A DNA stretch of 64,000 nucleotides from Opitutaceae bacterium. GTDB lineage: Bacteria > Verrucomicrobiota > Verrucomicrobiia > Opitutales > Opitutaceae. Location: assembly GCA_030648295.1 (NCBI GenBank), contig JAUSID010000072.1, positions 124,001 through 188,000 on the forward strand, read 5' to 3'. Below, piece after piece: positions 24,778 to 33,110 of this stretch (positions are counted from its first letter, which is position 1; the number at the start of each line of letters is the position of its first letter). The notes beneath the pieces are model-generated. The model had not been told where the DNA came from and made no database searches. It worked only from the letters and a program-made list of their open reading frames with translations. Both the position numbers and the translations under genes were made by a program.

Positions 24778-25506
24778 ATGCAACCCTTGATTAACCTGAA
24801 ATCTTTCCTCGCCGTGCTGCTGGTGCTTGCGGTGCCGGGTGCCTTGCTCGTCGCTTATTTTCGTAACTATGATCCTGAAGCCGGCGGGCATGAGCACGCC
24901 GCGGGCGGCGCTTCAGGCGGCGCGGGCCACGATCACGACAAGGGCGGAAAATCCGAAGGGAAGAGTGGCGACATGCCGATGAAGGGACACGACGACATGT
25001 CGTCCGCCCAAAAAAGCGACATGCCCGTGTCGATGGGCCACGAAGGCACGAAGTCCACGACGCCAGCCCAGCCTGCGATGGAAGAATCCGGGCCGGCGGC
25101 GCTGATGCACATTGGAGCAAAGGGATTTTTCCTCGATCGGCCACAGACGTTTACGCCACGCGCCGACCAGGCGAAAACTCTCAGTGAAATCAAAGAGCGT
25201 TCCGCGATGGAAATGATGGCGGCAGACAAAAAACTTCAGGAGGCCGAGCAGCAGCTCTGGAAGCTCACGGCCAGCGAACGGCCCGATGTTGCGACAATCG
25301 AAGCCAAGGTCCGTGAAGTGGAAGAGCTGCGCGCCGACCAGCGGATCGCCTTCATCCGCTCCGTCTCGGAGGCCGCGAACCTGCTCACCCCGGAACAAAA
25401 GGAAGTCCTTCTTCGTAGCCGCGTCTCCTCGAAACCGGACGCCAATACGCCGGCGGCACATTCGAAGAAAACGGAAGGAACGGCAGAGCCCGCGCACAAA
25501 CACTAG
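24778..25506 (+). CDS. His/Met-rich exported Spy-like protein ending in HKH
   Basis: A 242-residue protein with an N-terminal membrane anchor (SFLAVLLVLAVPGALLVAYF), then a His/Met-rich low-complexity region (about 38-100; HEHAAGG, GHDHDKGG, DMPMKGHDDM). After HIGAKGFFLDRPQ, a helical domain (about 125-225) has the periplasmic sensor/Spy repeat pattern (QAKTLSEIKERSAMEM, LLTPEQKEVLL). It ends EPAHKH. The protein at 28316 shares the same HIGA-GFFLD-PQ hinge and helical domain. A metal-binding chaperone or sensor is the likely role. It starts 12 bases after the flavocytochrome gene. Confidence 0.75.
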   Translation: MQPLINLKSFLAVLLVLAVPGALLVAYFRNYDPEAGGHEHAAGGASGGAGHDHDKGGKSEGKSGDMPMKGHDDMSSAQKSDMPVSMGHEGTKSTTPAQPAMEESGPAALMHIGAKGFFLDRPQTFTPRADQAKTLSEIKERSAMEMMAADKKLQEAEQQLWKLTASERPDVATIEAKVREVEELRADQRIAFIRSVSEAANLLTPEQKEVLLRSRVSSKPDANTPAAHSKKTEGTAEPAHKH

Positions 25507-25587
25507 ACTCGGGCGCCGGGCTGGGAAATTGCCATGCGCTCGACGGTCTTATCGCCAAGACTCGGCGATAGGTATTTATGCACGAAG

Positions 25588-25619
25588 TGTAAGGAACCGG
25601 GGCGCGTAGCTCCGTTCTG
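25588..25619 (+). promoter_or_regulatory. ECF-type promoter copy upstream of the copA-copB scar
   Basis: TGTAAGGAACC, 15 bases, GTTCTG: the same elements and spacing as the copA promoter at 20246. The spacer differs in sequence, so this is an old duplicate. It may still drive the CxxC gene at 25990. Confidence 0.6.
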
Positions 25620-25671
25620 GGTTGGGACGACATGGTCTAGCGAGCGACGGACTCAGTGCCCGGGTGCCCCT

Positions 25672-25927
25672 CCACTCGCAACTGAATCCAATGCCTCGAT
25701 CCGAACCGCCCCCTGTCGATCTCAACGCCGCGTTCCAAGACGACAAGCGGTGGAGCGGCGCCATCGGGATCGACGACGTCGAATTCGGCTCACGCGTGCG
25801 CTGTGACATCGGTCGGCAAATCTCGCCCTGCATCGGCGTGCCGTTGCGCCATGTTGCCAGGGAAGGCGGCCGATCTCGCGCAGCGCACCGGCCCGCCACA
25901 CCGCGCGTCGTGAGAAATACAAACTGA
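25672..25927 (+). pseudogene. copA start fused to copB end: deletion scar of a second copAB pair
   Basis: The sequence CTGAATCCAATGCCTCG at 25682 repeats the bases around the copA start at 20339, and the frame begins MPRSEPPPV like copA MPRSEQSPV. It then passes directly into LNAAFQDDKRWSG, DDVEFGSRVRCDIGRQISPC, which matches the copB C-terminal region (LDAEKQDG, LDVGLRLRYDIRRQFSPY). Almost all of both genes is missing. The tail after the match is unrelated. This is best read as an internal deletion within a duplicated copAB unit. Confidence 0.72.
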
Positions 25928-25989
25928 TCCGGCAATCCTCACTTCCCTCCCGCTCGAGTTTTTCCGTTTCCCATCACCAAAATGAAATC

Positions 25990-26385
25990 ATGAAATCACA
26001 CTTGACCCGCTTCCGCCTCCTAATCGCGACCACCGCCCTCGGCGCGTTCACTTCGCTCGTTTATGCCGGCCCCGGCCCGCAATACTGGCAGCGCGCCAAA
26101 CCTGTCACGTCCTTCACCGAGGCCAAGGCAGTTGGGCCTCACGATATGGTCACGATGCAATGCAAGAGCTGCAAAACCGTGATGATCCGAGACTCCAAAC
26201 ACGTCGGACCGCCGAGCAAGGGCAGCGAAGAGTGGTTCACCATTGGGTCCAAGCACACCTGTGACGAATGCAAAGGCGAGATCACCGTCGTCAGGGGCAA
26301 AAACGCCGACTCCATGCAGCACAACTGCAGCAAGTGCGGCGAGGGCACCGTGACATGCTGCGTCGCCGTGGCGGAAAAGAAGTGA
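25990..26385 (+). CDS. exported three-CxxC protein of the GPGPQYWQ family (second copy)
   Basis: A 131-residue paralogue of the protein at 5590. A signal peptide (LLIATTALGAFTSLVYA) is followed directly by GPGPQYWQRAK. The CxxC pairs are CKSC, CDEC and CSKC, and a CC lies near the end (VTCCVAV). Between the pairs, GSKHTCDECKGEITVVRG aligns with GKRHYCDGCSGFITVARG of the first copy. A zinc-ribbon-like periplasmic metal-binding role is inferred. Confidence 0.72.
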   Translation: MKSHLTRFRLLIATTALGAFTSLVYAGPGPQYWQRAKPVTSFTEAKAVGPHDMVTMQCKSCKTVMIRDSKHVGPPSKGSEEWFTIGSKHTCDECKGEITVVRGKNADSMQHNCSKCGEGTVTCCVAVAEKK

Positions 26386-26764
26386 CTCGTGGCGGCGCTA
26401 TTGAGGTGTCCGCTGACTCAACGGCCGTCCTGTCGGGTTGCAGCGACGGCCTTCATCCGGCTCGCGACCAATCTTTTTCAAATCAACCCCATGACCTGCT
26501 TCGAGACCAGGCGGCACACATGCTTTCGACCTTTCGACTCCGCATCCGTAGCGCTCAAATCAGGGCAACCTCACATGCGGGTAATACTCCATAGCGAGCG
26601 ACCGCTCACCGGCGCAAGATGGGGTGTTCGCACCCGAGCTATTAGCGATCTGAACTTACAATTCCGAGCCTTGGGGTGGAGGCCGCTCTAGCGTTTTTCT
26701 CTGGGTGCCGCCAACGGCTGGCACACCCGACGAAAGGCCGGAGCGTCGAATTTGCTCATCAAAC
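26386..26764. other. 379-base gap without recognisable gene
   Basis: No domain-bearing frame, repeat or clear promoter was found. A minus-strand TTGTAAG occurs at about 26655 but lacks the second element. Confidence 0.4.
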
Positions 26765-27277
26765 ATGCATGTTACGCGGGAACCGAAAGTCAGTGCTCTG
26801 CTCCGCATTTCCGCGGTGACATGCGCGCTACTGTGGTTCGTGGGAATCACCGTCTCGGGAGCAGGGCGCGTCTGCAATTGTGCGGGGCACGGAAAAGTTT
26901 GCTCCATTCACGAGCCCCACGACTTGTCCGAGCACGGGGACGCGGACGCTGTTGAGGCACGCCAGCACGCCACGGCTTCCCATCACGACGATGGAGAAGC
27001 GCCGCAAGGTCACTGCGGCAAGGACGGGTGCGAAGAACAGTGTCGTTGCGCGGCGACCATCCAGCCGTTGAGCACGACGATGGCGCCCCTCGCCATGCTG
27101 AAATCGGTTTCACAACCGGTGCTCAACATTTCCTTTTTGGATGTAACGCGTGCATACGCGTTCGTCGCTGGCAGATGCGACCGGGTTCGTCCGACGAGAC
27201 CCCATCATTGGGTGTTTACGCCGGAGGTGTGCCTTGGCCCCGCATTCCGTAGTCACGCGCCGCCCGTCTCCGTTTGA
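26765..27277 (+). CDS. exported Cys/His-rich protein (DUF2946-like layout)
   Basis: A 170-residue protein with a signal or anchor helix (ISAVTCALLWFVGITVSGAG). Next comes a Cys/His-rich segment (CNCAGHGKVCSIHEPHD, HATASHHDDG, HCGKDGCEEQCRCA) and then a helical region that ends GPAFRSHAPPVSV. That ending is typical of small DUF2946-type proteins found beside copper genes. Metal binding at the membrane surface is likely; function is unknown. An alternative GTG start at 26705 lacks a good signal. Confidence 0.6.
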   Translation: MHVTREPKVSALLRISAVTCALLWFVGITVSGAGRVCNCAGHGKVCSIHEPHDLSEHGDADAVEARQHATASHHDDGEAPQGHCGKDGCEEQCRCAATIQPLSTTMAPLAMLKSVSQPVLNISFLDVTRAYAFVAGRCDRVRPTRPHHWVFTPEVCLGPAFRSHAPPVSV

Positions 27278-27492
27278 TTTGGACGGCGGGTGAGCCAGCG
27301 CGTTCACCGCTGCTTCGGATCCACCCTGCGGCTTCTGTGCCATTGCCCGGCACGGTGAAGTCAGCCGTTCATCGAGCGGCATCGCGACGCACTGAGAGAT
27401 TCTCGGTCCCGTCGACGTTCAAATGCACTGCGTTTAATTGCGGACGCAACGTTCGCAGCAACGCCACCCCCGAAACCAGAAGAGACAATTTT

Positions 27493-27627
27493 ATGAATAT
27501 CAAAAACACCGTCGTCAGAGTGATCCTCGCAGCGACCAAATCGAAACAGACAGTGCCGTTGCTGATGAGCCTGACGCTCATTGCCGCCGTGCTCGTCGTG
27601 ACCGGCTGCCAGCCGCCGCATCACTGA
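27493..27627 (+). CDS. 44-residue peptide with lipobox, ending in CQPPHH
   Basis: A small basic N-terminus (MNIKNTVVRVILAATKSK), one hydrophobic helix (TVPLLMSLTLIAAVLVVTG) and the end CQPPHH. VTGC is a plausible lipobox, leaving a six-residue mature lipopeptide with two His. It is similar in design to the peptide at 23218. It precedes the CxxC gene at 27673 by 45 bases. Confidence 0.5.
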   Translation: MNIKNTVVRVILAATKSKQTVPLLMSLTLIAAVLVVTGCQPPHH

Positions 27628-27672
27628 TCCATCCTTCAATCACAAACTCAGCCCAGAAAGAAACTCCACTTT

Positions 27673-28191
27673 ATGAATACGAAGCAGAATCTCCTCAGCA
27701 AAATCAGCCTTGGTTCCGGACTCGCAGCCGCCTTGGCGTTCGCCTTGTGCACGGCCGGCGCCGCAGAAAACACAAAAGGGCCGCCCGGACCGCCGGCCAC
27801 TCATCCAGCATCCCACCCCGGGCCAATGGGGGCGGCGGGGCCGATGAGCGAGGCGCAGCATCAGACGCATATGCAGCACATCACGACGCAGGCGCAGGCG
27901 GAAGCGCTGAAGCCTGGCGACTCGATGTCGATGGTCTGTAGCAAGTGCAAAGATGTCATGGTGCAGCCCGTGACCGCCGACAACGCGCACGTCAAAATGA
28001 TGACCGTCGGTGAAAAAACGATGTGTCACGGCTGCGACGGCACCGTCGAAGTCGTCGCCACCGGCAAAGGCGCCGGCAAGGACGCCGAAGTGAAGCACGT
28101 CTGCTCGAAGTGCGGCGACGACGCCATGTTCTGCGCCGCGACGAAGGCCGGCAGCGGTTCCATGAAGGGCATGGAAAAAATGATGAAGTGA
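27673..28191 (+). CDS. exported three-CxxC protein (third, divergent copy)
   Basis: A 172-residue protein with a signal peptide (LAAALAFALCTAGAAE) and a Pro/His/Met-rich region (about 35-65). The Cys domain has CSKC, CHGC and CSKC pairs and a final FCAAT. The spacing and the segment KTMCHGCDGTVEVVATGKG align with the proteins at 5590 and 25990, but the GPGPQYWQ start is not conserved. The C-terminus is Met/Lys-rich. A periplasmic metal-binding role is inferred. Confidence 0.7.
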   Translation: MNTKQNLLSKISLGSGLAAALAFALCTAGAAENTKGPPGPPATHPASHPGPMGAAGPMSEAQHQTHMQHITTQAQAEALKPGDSMSMVCSKCKDVMVQPVTADNAHVKMMTVGEKTMCHGCDGTVEVVATGKGAGKDAEVKHVCSKCGDDAMFCAATKAGSGSMKGMEKMMK

Positions 28192-28315
28192 CTGGATCGC
28201 GTTCCTCCGGAGGGCGCCGGGCTGGTGTGAGCGACGCAGCATTGAGCTACCACACCAGTCCACCGCTCAGCATCGGGTCACGGACTCCAACATGAAACCA
28301 ATCCAAAATCGGACT

Positions 28316-29386
28316 ATGAAAACTCGAATCCTAATTTTAACTACGCGCCTCACGTGCGCCGGCATCCTGGCATCGGCTCTCTTCGTAGGCGTCACGCATA
28401 AATCCCTGGCGGCTGCGCCGCCGGTCGATCCTGCACACGCGGCGCACGTCGCGTCGGGAGCGATGCCTCCCGATGCCGCGAAGGGCGAGCCCGCCCTGGC
28501 CCAGCAGATTTCCGAATTACAGACGAAGGTCACGCAACTCGAAGCGACGCTGGCGAAACACCCGCCAGCGATAGGCACCGCACCGGCAGCCGCAGCCATG
28601 CCGGGAATGACGGGCGCACCTGCATCTGCGGCTCCCGCGATGGCTATGGGAATGGAAAAGATGAAAGCTGGCGCCGCCATGCCCGGCATGGAGGCGAGCG
28701 CCGCCCCAGCGCCTGCGATGGCCGGCATGAGCGATCCTGCCGCTTCCGCGCCTGCGGGCGGAGCGATGAACATGATGGGCATGATGAGTCAGATGATGGG
28801 GATGATGGACAAAATGATGCCCATGGGGGGGACGAGCGCACCGATGCCCGCCGGCAGTATGGCCCCCGCGGCAACACCGATGAGCGGCATGGGCATGGGA
28901 AGCGACAAAATGGAGATGGCCGGGATGATGGGGATGAGCGCAATGAACGCAGCAGCGCCAGGAGCCATGCCGCAGTCCGCGCTACCCGGATATCCCGGCG
29001 CCTCTCACCTCTACCACATTGGCGCGACGGGCTTCTTCCTCGATCACCCCCAGCACATCGCGCTCACCACCGAGCAGCAGGCCGCGCTCAACAAGGCGAA
29101 GGAACAAGCACTGCTCGCGAAGAGCACGGCGGATCGGGCGATCCAACAAGCCGAGCAGGAACTGTGGACGCTCACCGCGGCGGATCAGCCGGACGCCACG
29201 GCGATTCAGGCGAAGATCGCGGCGATCGGAAAACTGACTGGCGATCAGCGCCTCGCCTTCATCCGTGCCGTGGGTGACGCGAGCAAGGTTCTCACCGACG
29301 AACAGCGCAAAGCTCTCGCCGGTTTTGCGGCGCCCGCTAGCGCCACTCCCGCTGCGGCTCCGATGCCTGGTATGAAAGGCATGTGA
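28316..29386 (+). CDS. very Met-rich exported Spy-like protein
   Basis: A 356-residue protein with signal peptide (LTCAGILASALFVGVTHKSLAA). A short coiled-coil (LAQQISELQTKVTQLEATLA) precedes a long Met/Ala/Gly-rich region (about 85-225; MGMMSQMMGMMDKMMPMGG). The C-terminal helical domain starts at HLYHIGATGFFLDHPQ and resembles that of the protein at 24778 (TADRAIQQAEQELWTL, DQRLAFIRAVGDASKVLT). The Met clusters strongly suggest Cu(I)/Ag(I) binding. An upstream ATG at 28292 is possible; 28316 gives a better signal peptide. Confidence 0.75.
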   Translation: MKTRILILTTRLTCAGILASALFVGVTHKSLAAAPPVDPAHAAHVASGAMPPDAAKGEPALAQQISELQTKVTQLEATLAKHPPAIGTAPAAAAMPGMTGAPASAAPAMAMGMEKMKAGAAMPGMEASAAPAPAMAGMSDPAASAPAGGAMNMMGMMSQMMGMMDKMMPMGGTSAPMPAGSMAPAATPMSGMGMGSDKMEMAGMMGMSAMNAAAPGAMPQSALPGYPGASHLYHIGATGFFLDHPQHIALTTEQQAALNKAKEQALLAKSTADRAIQQAEQELWTLTAADQPDATAIQAKIAAIGKLTGDQRLAFIRAVGDASKVLTDEQRKALAGFAAPASATPAAAPMPGMKGM

Positions 29387-29410
29387 GCGAACAACCAACC
29401 GGAGACAAAA

Positions 29411-29707
29411 ATGAAAAAGACCAAATCAAAACCTGTCGAATTCTCCTGCCACGCACCCACGGCGAAGGCAGTATTCATCGCGGGCACCTTTAACGATTGG
29501 AGGCCCGACGCCACGCCATTGCACAATCACCTGCCGGACGGCAGGTGGGCCGTCACGCTGCCGATCCCAATCGGCTATCACGAATACAAGTTCGTGGTTG
29601 ATGGCCAGTGGTGTTGCGAACCGGGCTGCGAGCGCGAACACAACGGCTGCCCCAAATGCTGCGCGAACGAGTTTGGCACGATGAACCGCGTCTTGGAAGT
29701 GAGGTGA
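29411..29707 (+). CDS. small glycogen-binding-domain protein with Cys cluster
   Basis: A 98-residue CBM48/AMPK-like protein: VEFSCHAPTAKAVFIAGTFN, DWRPDATPL, DGRWAVTLPIPIGYHEYKFV, VDGQW. Unlike the copy at 13021 it carries a Cys cluster in place of the usual loop (CCEPGCE, CPKCC). That suggests a metal site has been added to a glucan-binding fold. No signal peptide is visible. It begins 24 bases after the Met-rich Spy-like gene. Confidence 0.78.
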   Translation: MKKTKSKPVEFSCHAPTAKAVFIAGTFNDWRPDATPLHNHLPDGRWAVTLPIPIGYHEYKFVVDGQWCCEPGCEREHNGCPKCCANEFGTMNRVLEVR

Positions 29708-29827
29708 GCATCGACCGCTTTACAACCAACCCGTGCGGCGCGCCCCGCCGCCGCCGCATGGGACCATCCTCGCTCAGAAGATAACCATCCCTGAATCGCG
29801 AAGGCACTCAGGACCGCTACGCCGGAT

Positions 29828-30706
29828 ATGAAAAATATGTCTTCAAGCGTTCACCCACTCATCGATGTGGTATTGTGGGTGTGGTTCGGGCTGACCGCTC
29901 TGGCGGTGGCGTATGTCGCCTACGATCAATTCAAAGCAGGATCGGAACCGAAGGAGCATTCGTTGGCGACAAAGACGATGCGATGGGGCTGGGTGCTAGT
30001 CACGCTTTATACCGGGCCGGCCGGTTTCATTGTTTACTGGTTCCTTCGACGCGCGTCCGCACGGCCTGCGCGCGGGCAAGCCGAGCCTTCGCTTTGCGGA
30101 CAAGCCGTCGAATCAACGATTCACTGTGTGGCCGGCGATGCGACCGGCATTCTGGTGGCCGCTTTGGCCACGAGTCTGCTGCGGCCGACAATGGCGGTGG
30201 AGTTGATTGCCGAATATATCGCCGGGTTCGTCGTCGGTCTTTTTCTGTTTCAGGCGCTCTGCATGCGGTGCTCTTTCGGGGGCAGTTACTGGCGCGCAGT
30301 TTGGGGCACGTTTCTGCCCGAGGCGATTTCCATGAACACGGTCATGGCCGGAATGGTTCCGGTCATGATCATCCTGATGTCGCACGACATGAGCGCCATG
30401 GCGCCGACCTCAGTACGCTTTTGGGGCATCATGTCACTGGCGTTTCTGATTAGCGCGGTGACGACCTTTCCGGTGAATTGGTGGCTCGTAGTGCGAGGCT
30501 TGAAACACGGCAGGGGCGGCGAAGCGCGCGCCCGCCGCTGTCATGCGGTCTCGGGCTTTAGCAAACTGACGGCAGTGTTTGTAGCCCTCGCTATGTTCGC
30601 GGGCGGAATCTTCCTGGCCAGCCGCTATGGTGACTTCTCGATGCGCGCCGGTGACCGCATGGAGATCAAAGCAGGCCTGGGACAAAGCCGCGAGGCGGCC
30701 AAATGA
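29828..30706 (+). CDS. DUF4396 membrane protein
   Basis: A 292-residue integral membrane protein with about seven helices (VVLWVWFGLTALAVAYVAY, WGWVLVTLYTGPAGFIVYWF, AGFVVGLFLFQAL, MAGMVPVMIILM and others). The segment TGPAGFIVYW and the SHDMSAMAPTSVRFWGIMSLAF motif are characteristic of DUF4396 proteins, often seen near copper genes. Conserved His and Met in the membrane (LMSHDM) suggest metal contact. It ends four bases before the GH15 start, so it probably leads that operon. Confidence 0.78.
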   Translation: MKNMSSSVHPLIDVVLWVWFGLTALAVAYVAYDQFKAGSEPKEHSLATKTMRWGWVLVTLYTGPAGFIVYWFLRRASARPARGQAEPSLCGQAVESTIHCVAGDATGILVAALATSLLRPTMAVELIAEYIAGFVVGLFLFQALCMRCSFGGSYWRAVWGTFLPEAISMNTVMAGMVPVMIILMSHDMSAMAPTSVRFWGIMSLAFLISAVTTFPVNWWLVVRGLKHGRGGEARARRCHAVSGFSKLTAVFVALAMFAGGIFLASRYGDFSMRAGDRMEIKAGLGQSREAAK

Positions 30707-30710
30707 ACCT

Positions 30711-33110
30711 ATGAACAGGAACCTCATCGCTTTTGGCGCGCCGGGCATCGAGCCGCGCTGGACTTCGAGCGCGAAGGACGGCGTCGGCACCGCGTATCAC
30801 AGTGCGTCCTCTATCTGGTTCACGCTCAGTCACGGGATCCTCAACGAGATCTATTTTCCGCATGTAGATACGCCGAACACCCGCGACCTGCAGTTTCTCA
30901 TAACCGACGGTGAATCGTTCTGCCACGAGGAACGGCGCGACCTGCTCCACAAAACCGAATACCCGGAGCAAAGCGTGTTGCTTTACCGGCTGACCAATTC
31001 CGACCGCGAGGGCCGCTATCGCCTCATCAAGGAAATCGTCGTGGACCCGCGCTCCGCGGTTTTGCTGATGCACACGCGGCTGGAAATCCTCGACCCGAAG
31101 TTGCACGGCAAGCTGCGTCTCTTTGCTCTGCTCGCCCCACACCTGAAAGGCACGGGCAAGAACAACTCGGCCCGTTGGTGTGGACTGGATGGCCGCGAGC
31201 TCTTCGACGCGCAACGGGAGGACATCAACATGTCGTTCGGTTGCGCGCCTGATTTCACGCGGCGCTCCGTCGGCTACGTCGGATTCAGCGACGGCTGGCA
31301 GGACTTGATGGATAATTTTAAGATGGATTGGGAATTCGAGCGGGCTGAAGACGGCAACATCGCGTTGACCGGAGAGATCGATTTGTCGGCCGGAATGGAG
31401 TTCACGCTGGGCGTCGGATTTGGACGCACGCCGCACAGTGCGTCAGCTCATCTGCTGCAGGCGTTCGCCACGCCATTCACCAGTCAGCGCGAGAAGTATG
31501 TGCGCCAATGGCAGCGCACACGCGCCGAGGTGGATTTGAGCGCGCACACCAATGATGGCGGGTCCATGATGCGTCTGAGCCAGTGCCTCTTGCTCGCGCA
31601 TGAAGACAAGATTTTCCAGGGCGCTTTTGTGGCGTCGCTGAGCATCCCCTGGGGTGAGACGAAGGACGACAGCGACCAAGGCGGATATCACTTGGTCTGG
31701 ACGCGCGACATGGTGCAAACCGCCACGGCACTGCTGGCCTGCGGGCAGACGGAGTCGCCATTGCGCGCGTTGATCTGGCTCGCGTGTGTGCAGGAGGCCG
31801 ATGGCCGCATGCCGCAAAACAGCTCGATCAGCGGCGAGGCTTACTGGAAAGGAATTCAACTCGATGAAGTGGCGGTGCCGATTCTGCTCGCCTGGCGATT
31901 GCAGCAAGCGAATGCGCTCCGGCAATTCAATCCTTGGACGCTGGTCTCTCGTGCCGCGCGTTATTTGGTGCTGAACGGGCCGGTGACAGCGCAGGAACGT
32001 TGGGAGGAGAATTCCGGCTACTCGCCGTCGACACTGGCGACCATCATCGGGAGCCTGGTGTGTGCAGCGGAATTTGCGCGCGGCCGAAAGGACGAACTCG
32101 CGGCGCACTTCTTGCTCGATTATGCGGACTGGCTTTCGGCGCACCTGGAGGAGTGGACGGTCACGGATCGTGGTGAACTCGTGCCGGGTAAACCGCGACA
32201 CTACGTTCGCATCACGCCCGCCGACCCGAAACAAGCAGTGGCTTCGCCTAACCCCGACAACGCTGATTTTTATGTCGCCAACGGCGGGGGCAAACATCCA
32301 GCGCGCAACATCGTGGGCGGCGATTTCCTTCAGCTCGTTCGGCTCGGAGTTCGGGCGGCGAACGACCCGCTGATCGTCGATTCACTGGCCGTGATCGATC
32401 GGGTGCTCAAACGCGATCTGCCCCAGGGGCCGGGTTGGCGCCGCTATAATCACGATGGTTATGGAGAGAAGCCGGACGGCAGTGCCTACAATGGAACCGG
32501 TGAAGGTCGCTGCTGGCCGATCCTGACGGGCGAACGCGGTCACTATGAACTGGCCGCGGGACGCGATCCGCTCCCGTTCATCGCCGCGATGGAAAAATTC
32601 GCCAACGAGGGCGGCATGTTGCCGGAACAGATCTGGGATGCGGACGATTTGCCGGAGGGAAAGATGAAGCGCGGGCGCGCGACCGGCGCGGCGATGCCGC
32701 TGTGCTGGGCTCACGCGGAGTATGCGAGCTTGGTCCGCAGTCACAAAGACGGAGTTTGTTTCGACCGCATCGAGCCGGTTTTTCAGCGCTACGCCAAAGC
32801 TGCGACGAGCAGCAGGATTGAAATGTGGACGCTCGCTCACCAACCGCAACGGATCGTCCAAGGAAATATGTTACGCATCATCACCGAACAGGCGGCGACG
32901 ATTCATTGGAGCTGCGATGGTTGGGCGACGACAAACGACGCCGAAACGCGGGATACCGGCCTTGGTTGCTGGTTCGCGGATTTGGGGTCGGACCAGCTTC
33001 TGCCCGGCGCCCGTATCGTCTTCACCTTCCGCTGGGAAGCGGGGTGGGCGGGAAAGGACTTTGCGGTCGAGGTCGTGGAGCGGAGCGAAAGCCAAAGGCG
33101 AGACACATGA
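30711..33110 (+). CDS. GH15 glucoamylase (glucan 1,4-alpha-glucosidase)
   Basis: A 799-residue enzyme that releases glucose from alpha-glucans; no signal peptide, so cytoplasmic. An N-terminal beta-sandwich (about 1-270) is followed by the (alpha/alpha)6 barrel. Motifs include [51 protein letters not shown] (general acid Glu) and GMLPEQIWD (general base Glu). The length fits bacterial GH15 enzymes with an N-terminal domain. Its stop overlaps the start of the G6PD gene, so translation is coupled and its glucose may feed that step after phosphorylation. Confidence 0.93.
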   Translation: MNRNLIAFGAPGIEPRWTSSAKDGVGTAYHSASSIWFTLSHGILNEIYFPHVDTPNTRDLQFLITDGESFCHEERRDLLHKTEYPEQSVLLYRLTNSDREGRYRLIKEIVVDPRSAVLLMHTRLEILDPKLHGKLRLFALLAPHLKGTGKNNSARWCGLDGRELFDAQREDINMSFGCAPDFTRRSVGYVGFSDGWQDLMDNFKMDWEFERAEDGNIALTGEIDLSAGMEFTLGVGFGRTPHSASAHLLQAFATPFTSQREKYVRQWQRTRAEVDLSAHTNDGGSMMRLSQCLLLAHEDKIFQGAFVASLSIPWGETKDDSDQGGYHLVWTRDMVQTATALLACGQTESPLRALIWLACVQEADGRMPQNSSISGEAYWKGIQLDEVAVPILLAWRLQQANALRQFNPWTLVSRAARYLVLNGPVTAQERWEENSGYSPSTLATIIGSLVCAAEFARGRKDELAAHFLLDYADWLSAHLEEWTVTDRGELVPGKPRHYVRITPADPKQAVASPNPDNADFYVANGGGKHPARNIVGGDFLQLVRLGVRAANDPLIVDSLAVIDRVLKRDLPQGPGWRRYNHDGYGEKPDGSAYNGTGEGRCWPILTGERGHYELAAGRDPLPFIAAMEKFANEGGMLPEQIWDADDLPEGKMKRGRATGAAMPLCWAHAEYASLVRSHKDGVCFDRIEPVFQRYAKAATSSRIEMWTLAHQPQRIVQGNMLRIITEQAATIHWSCDGWATTNDAETRDTGLGCWFADLGSDQLLPGARIVFTFRWEAGWAGKDFAVEVVERSESQRRDT

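Noticed and set aside
32825-33106. N-terminal extension of the G6PD frame
   Set aside because: The upstream part overlaps the end of GH15 in another frame and has no similarity to G6PD; the ATG at 33107 gives the normal N-terminus.
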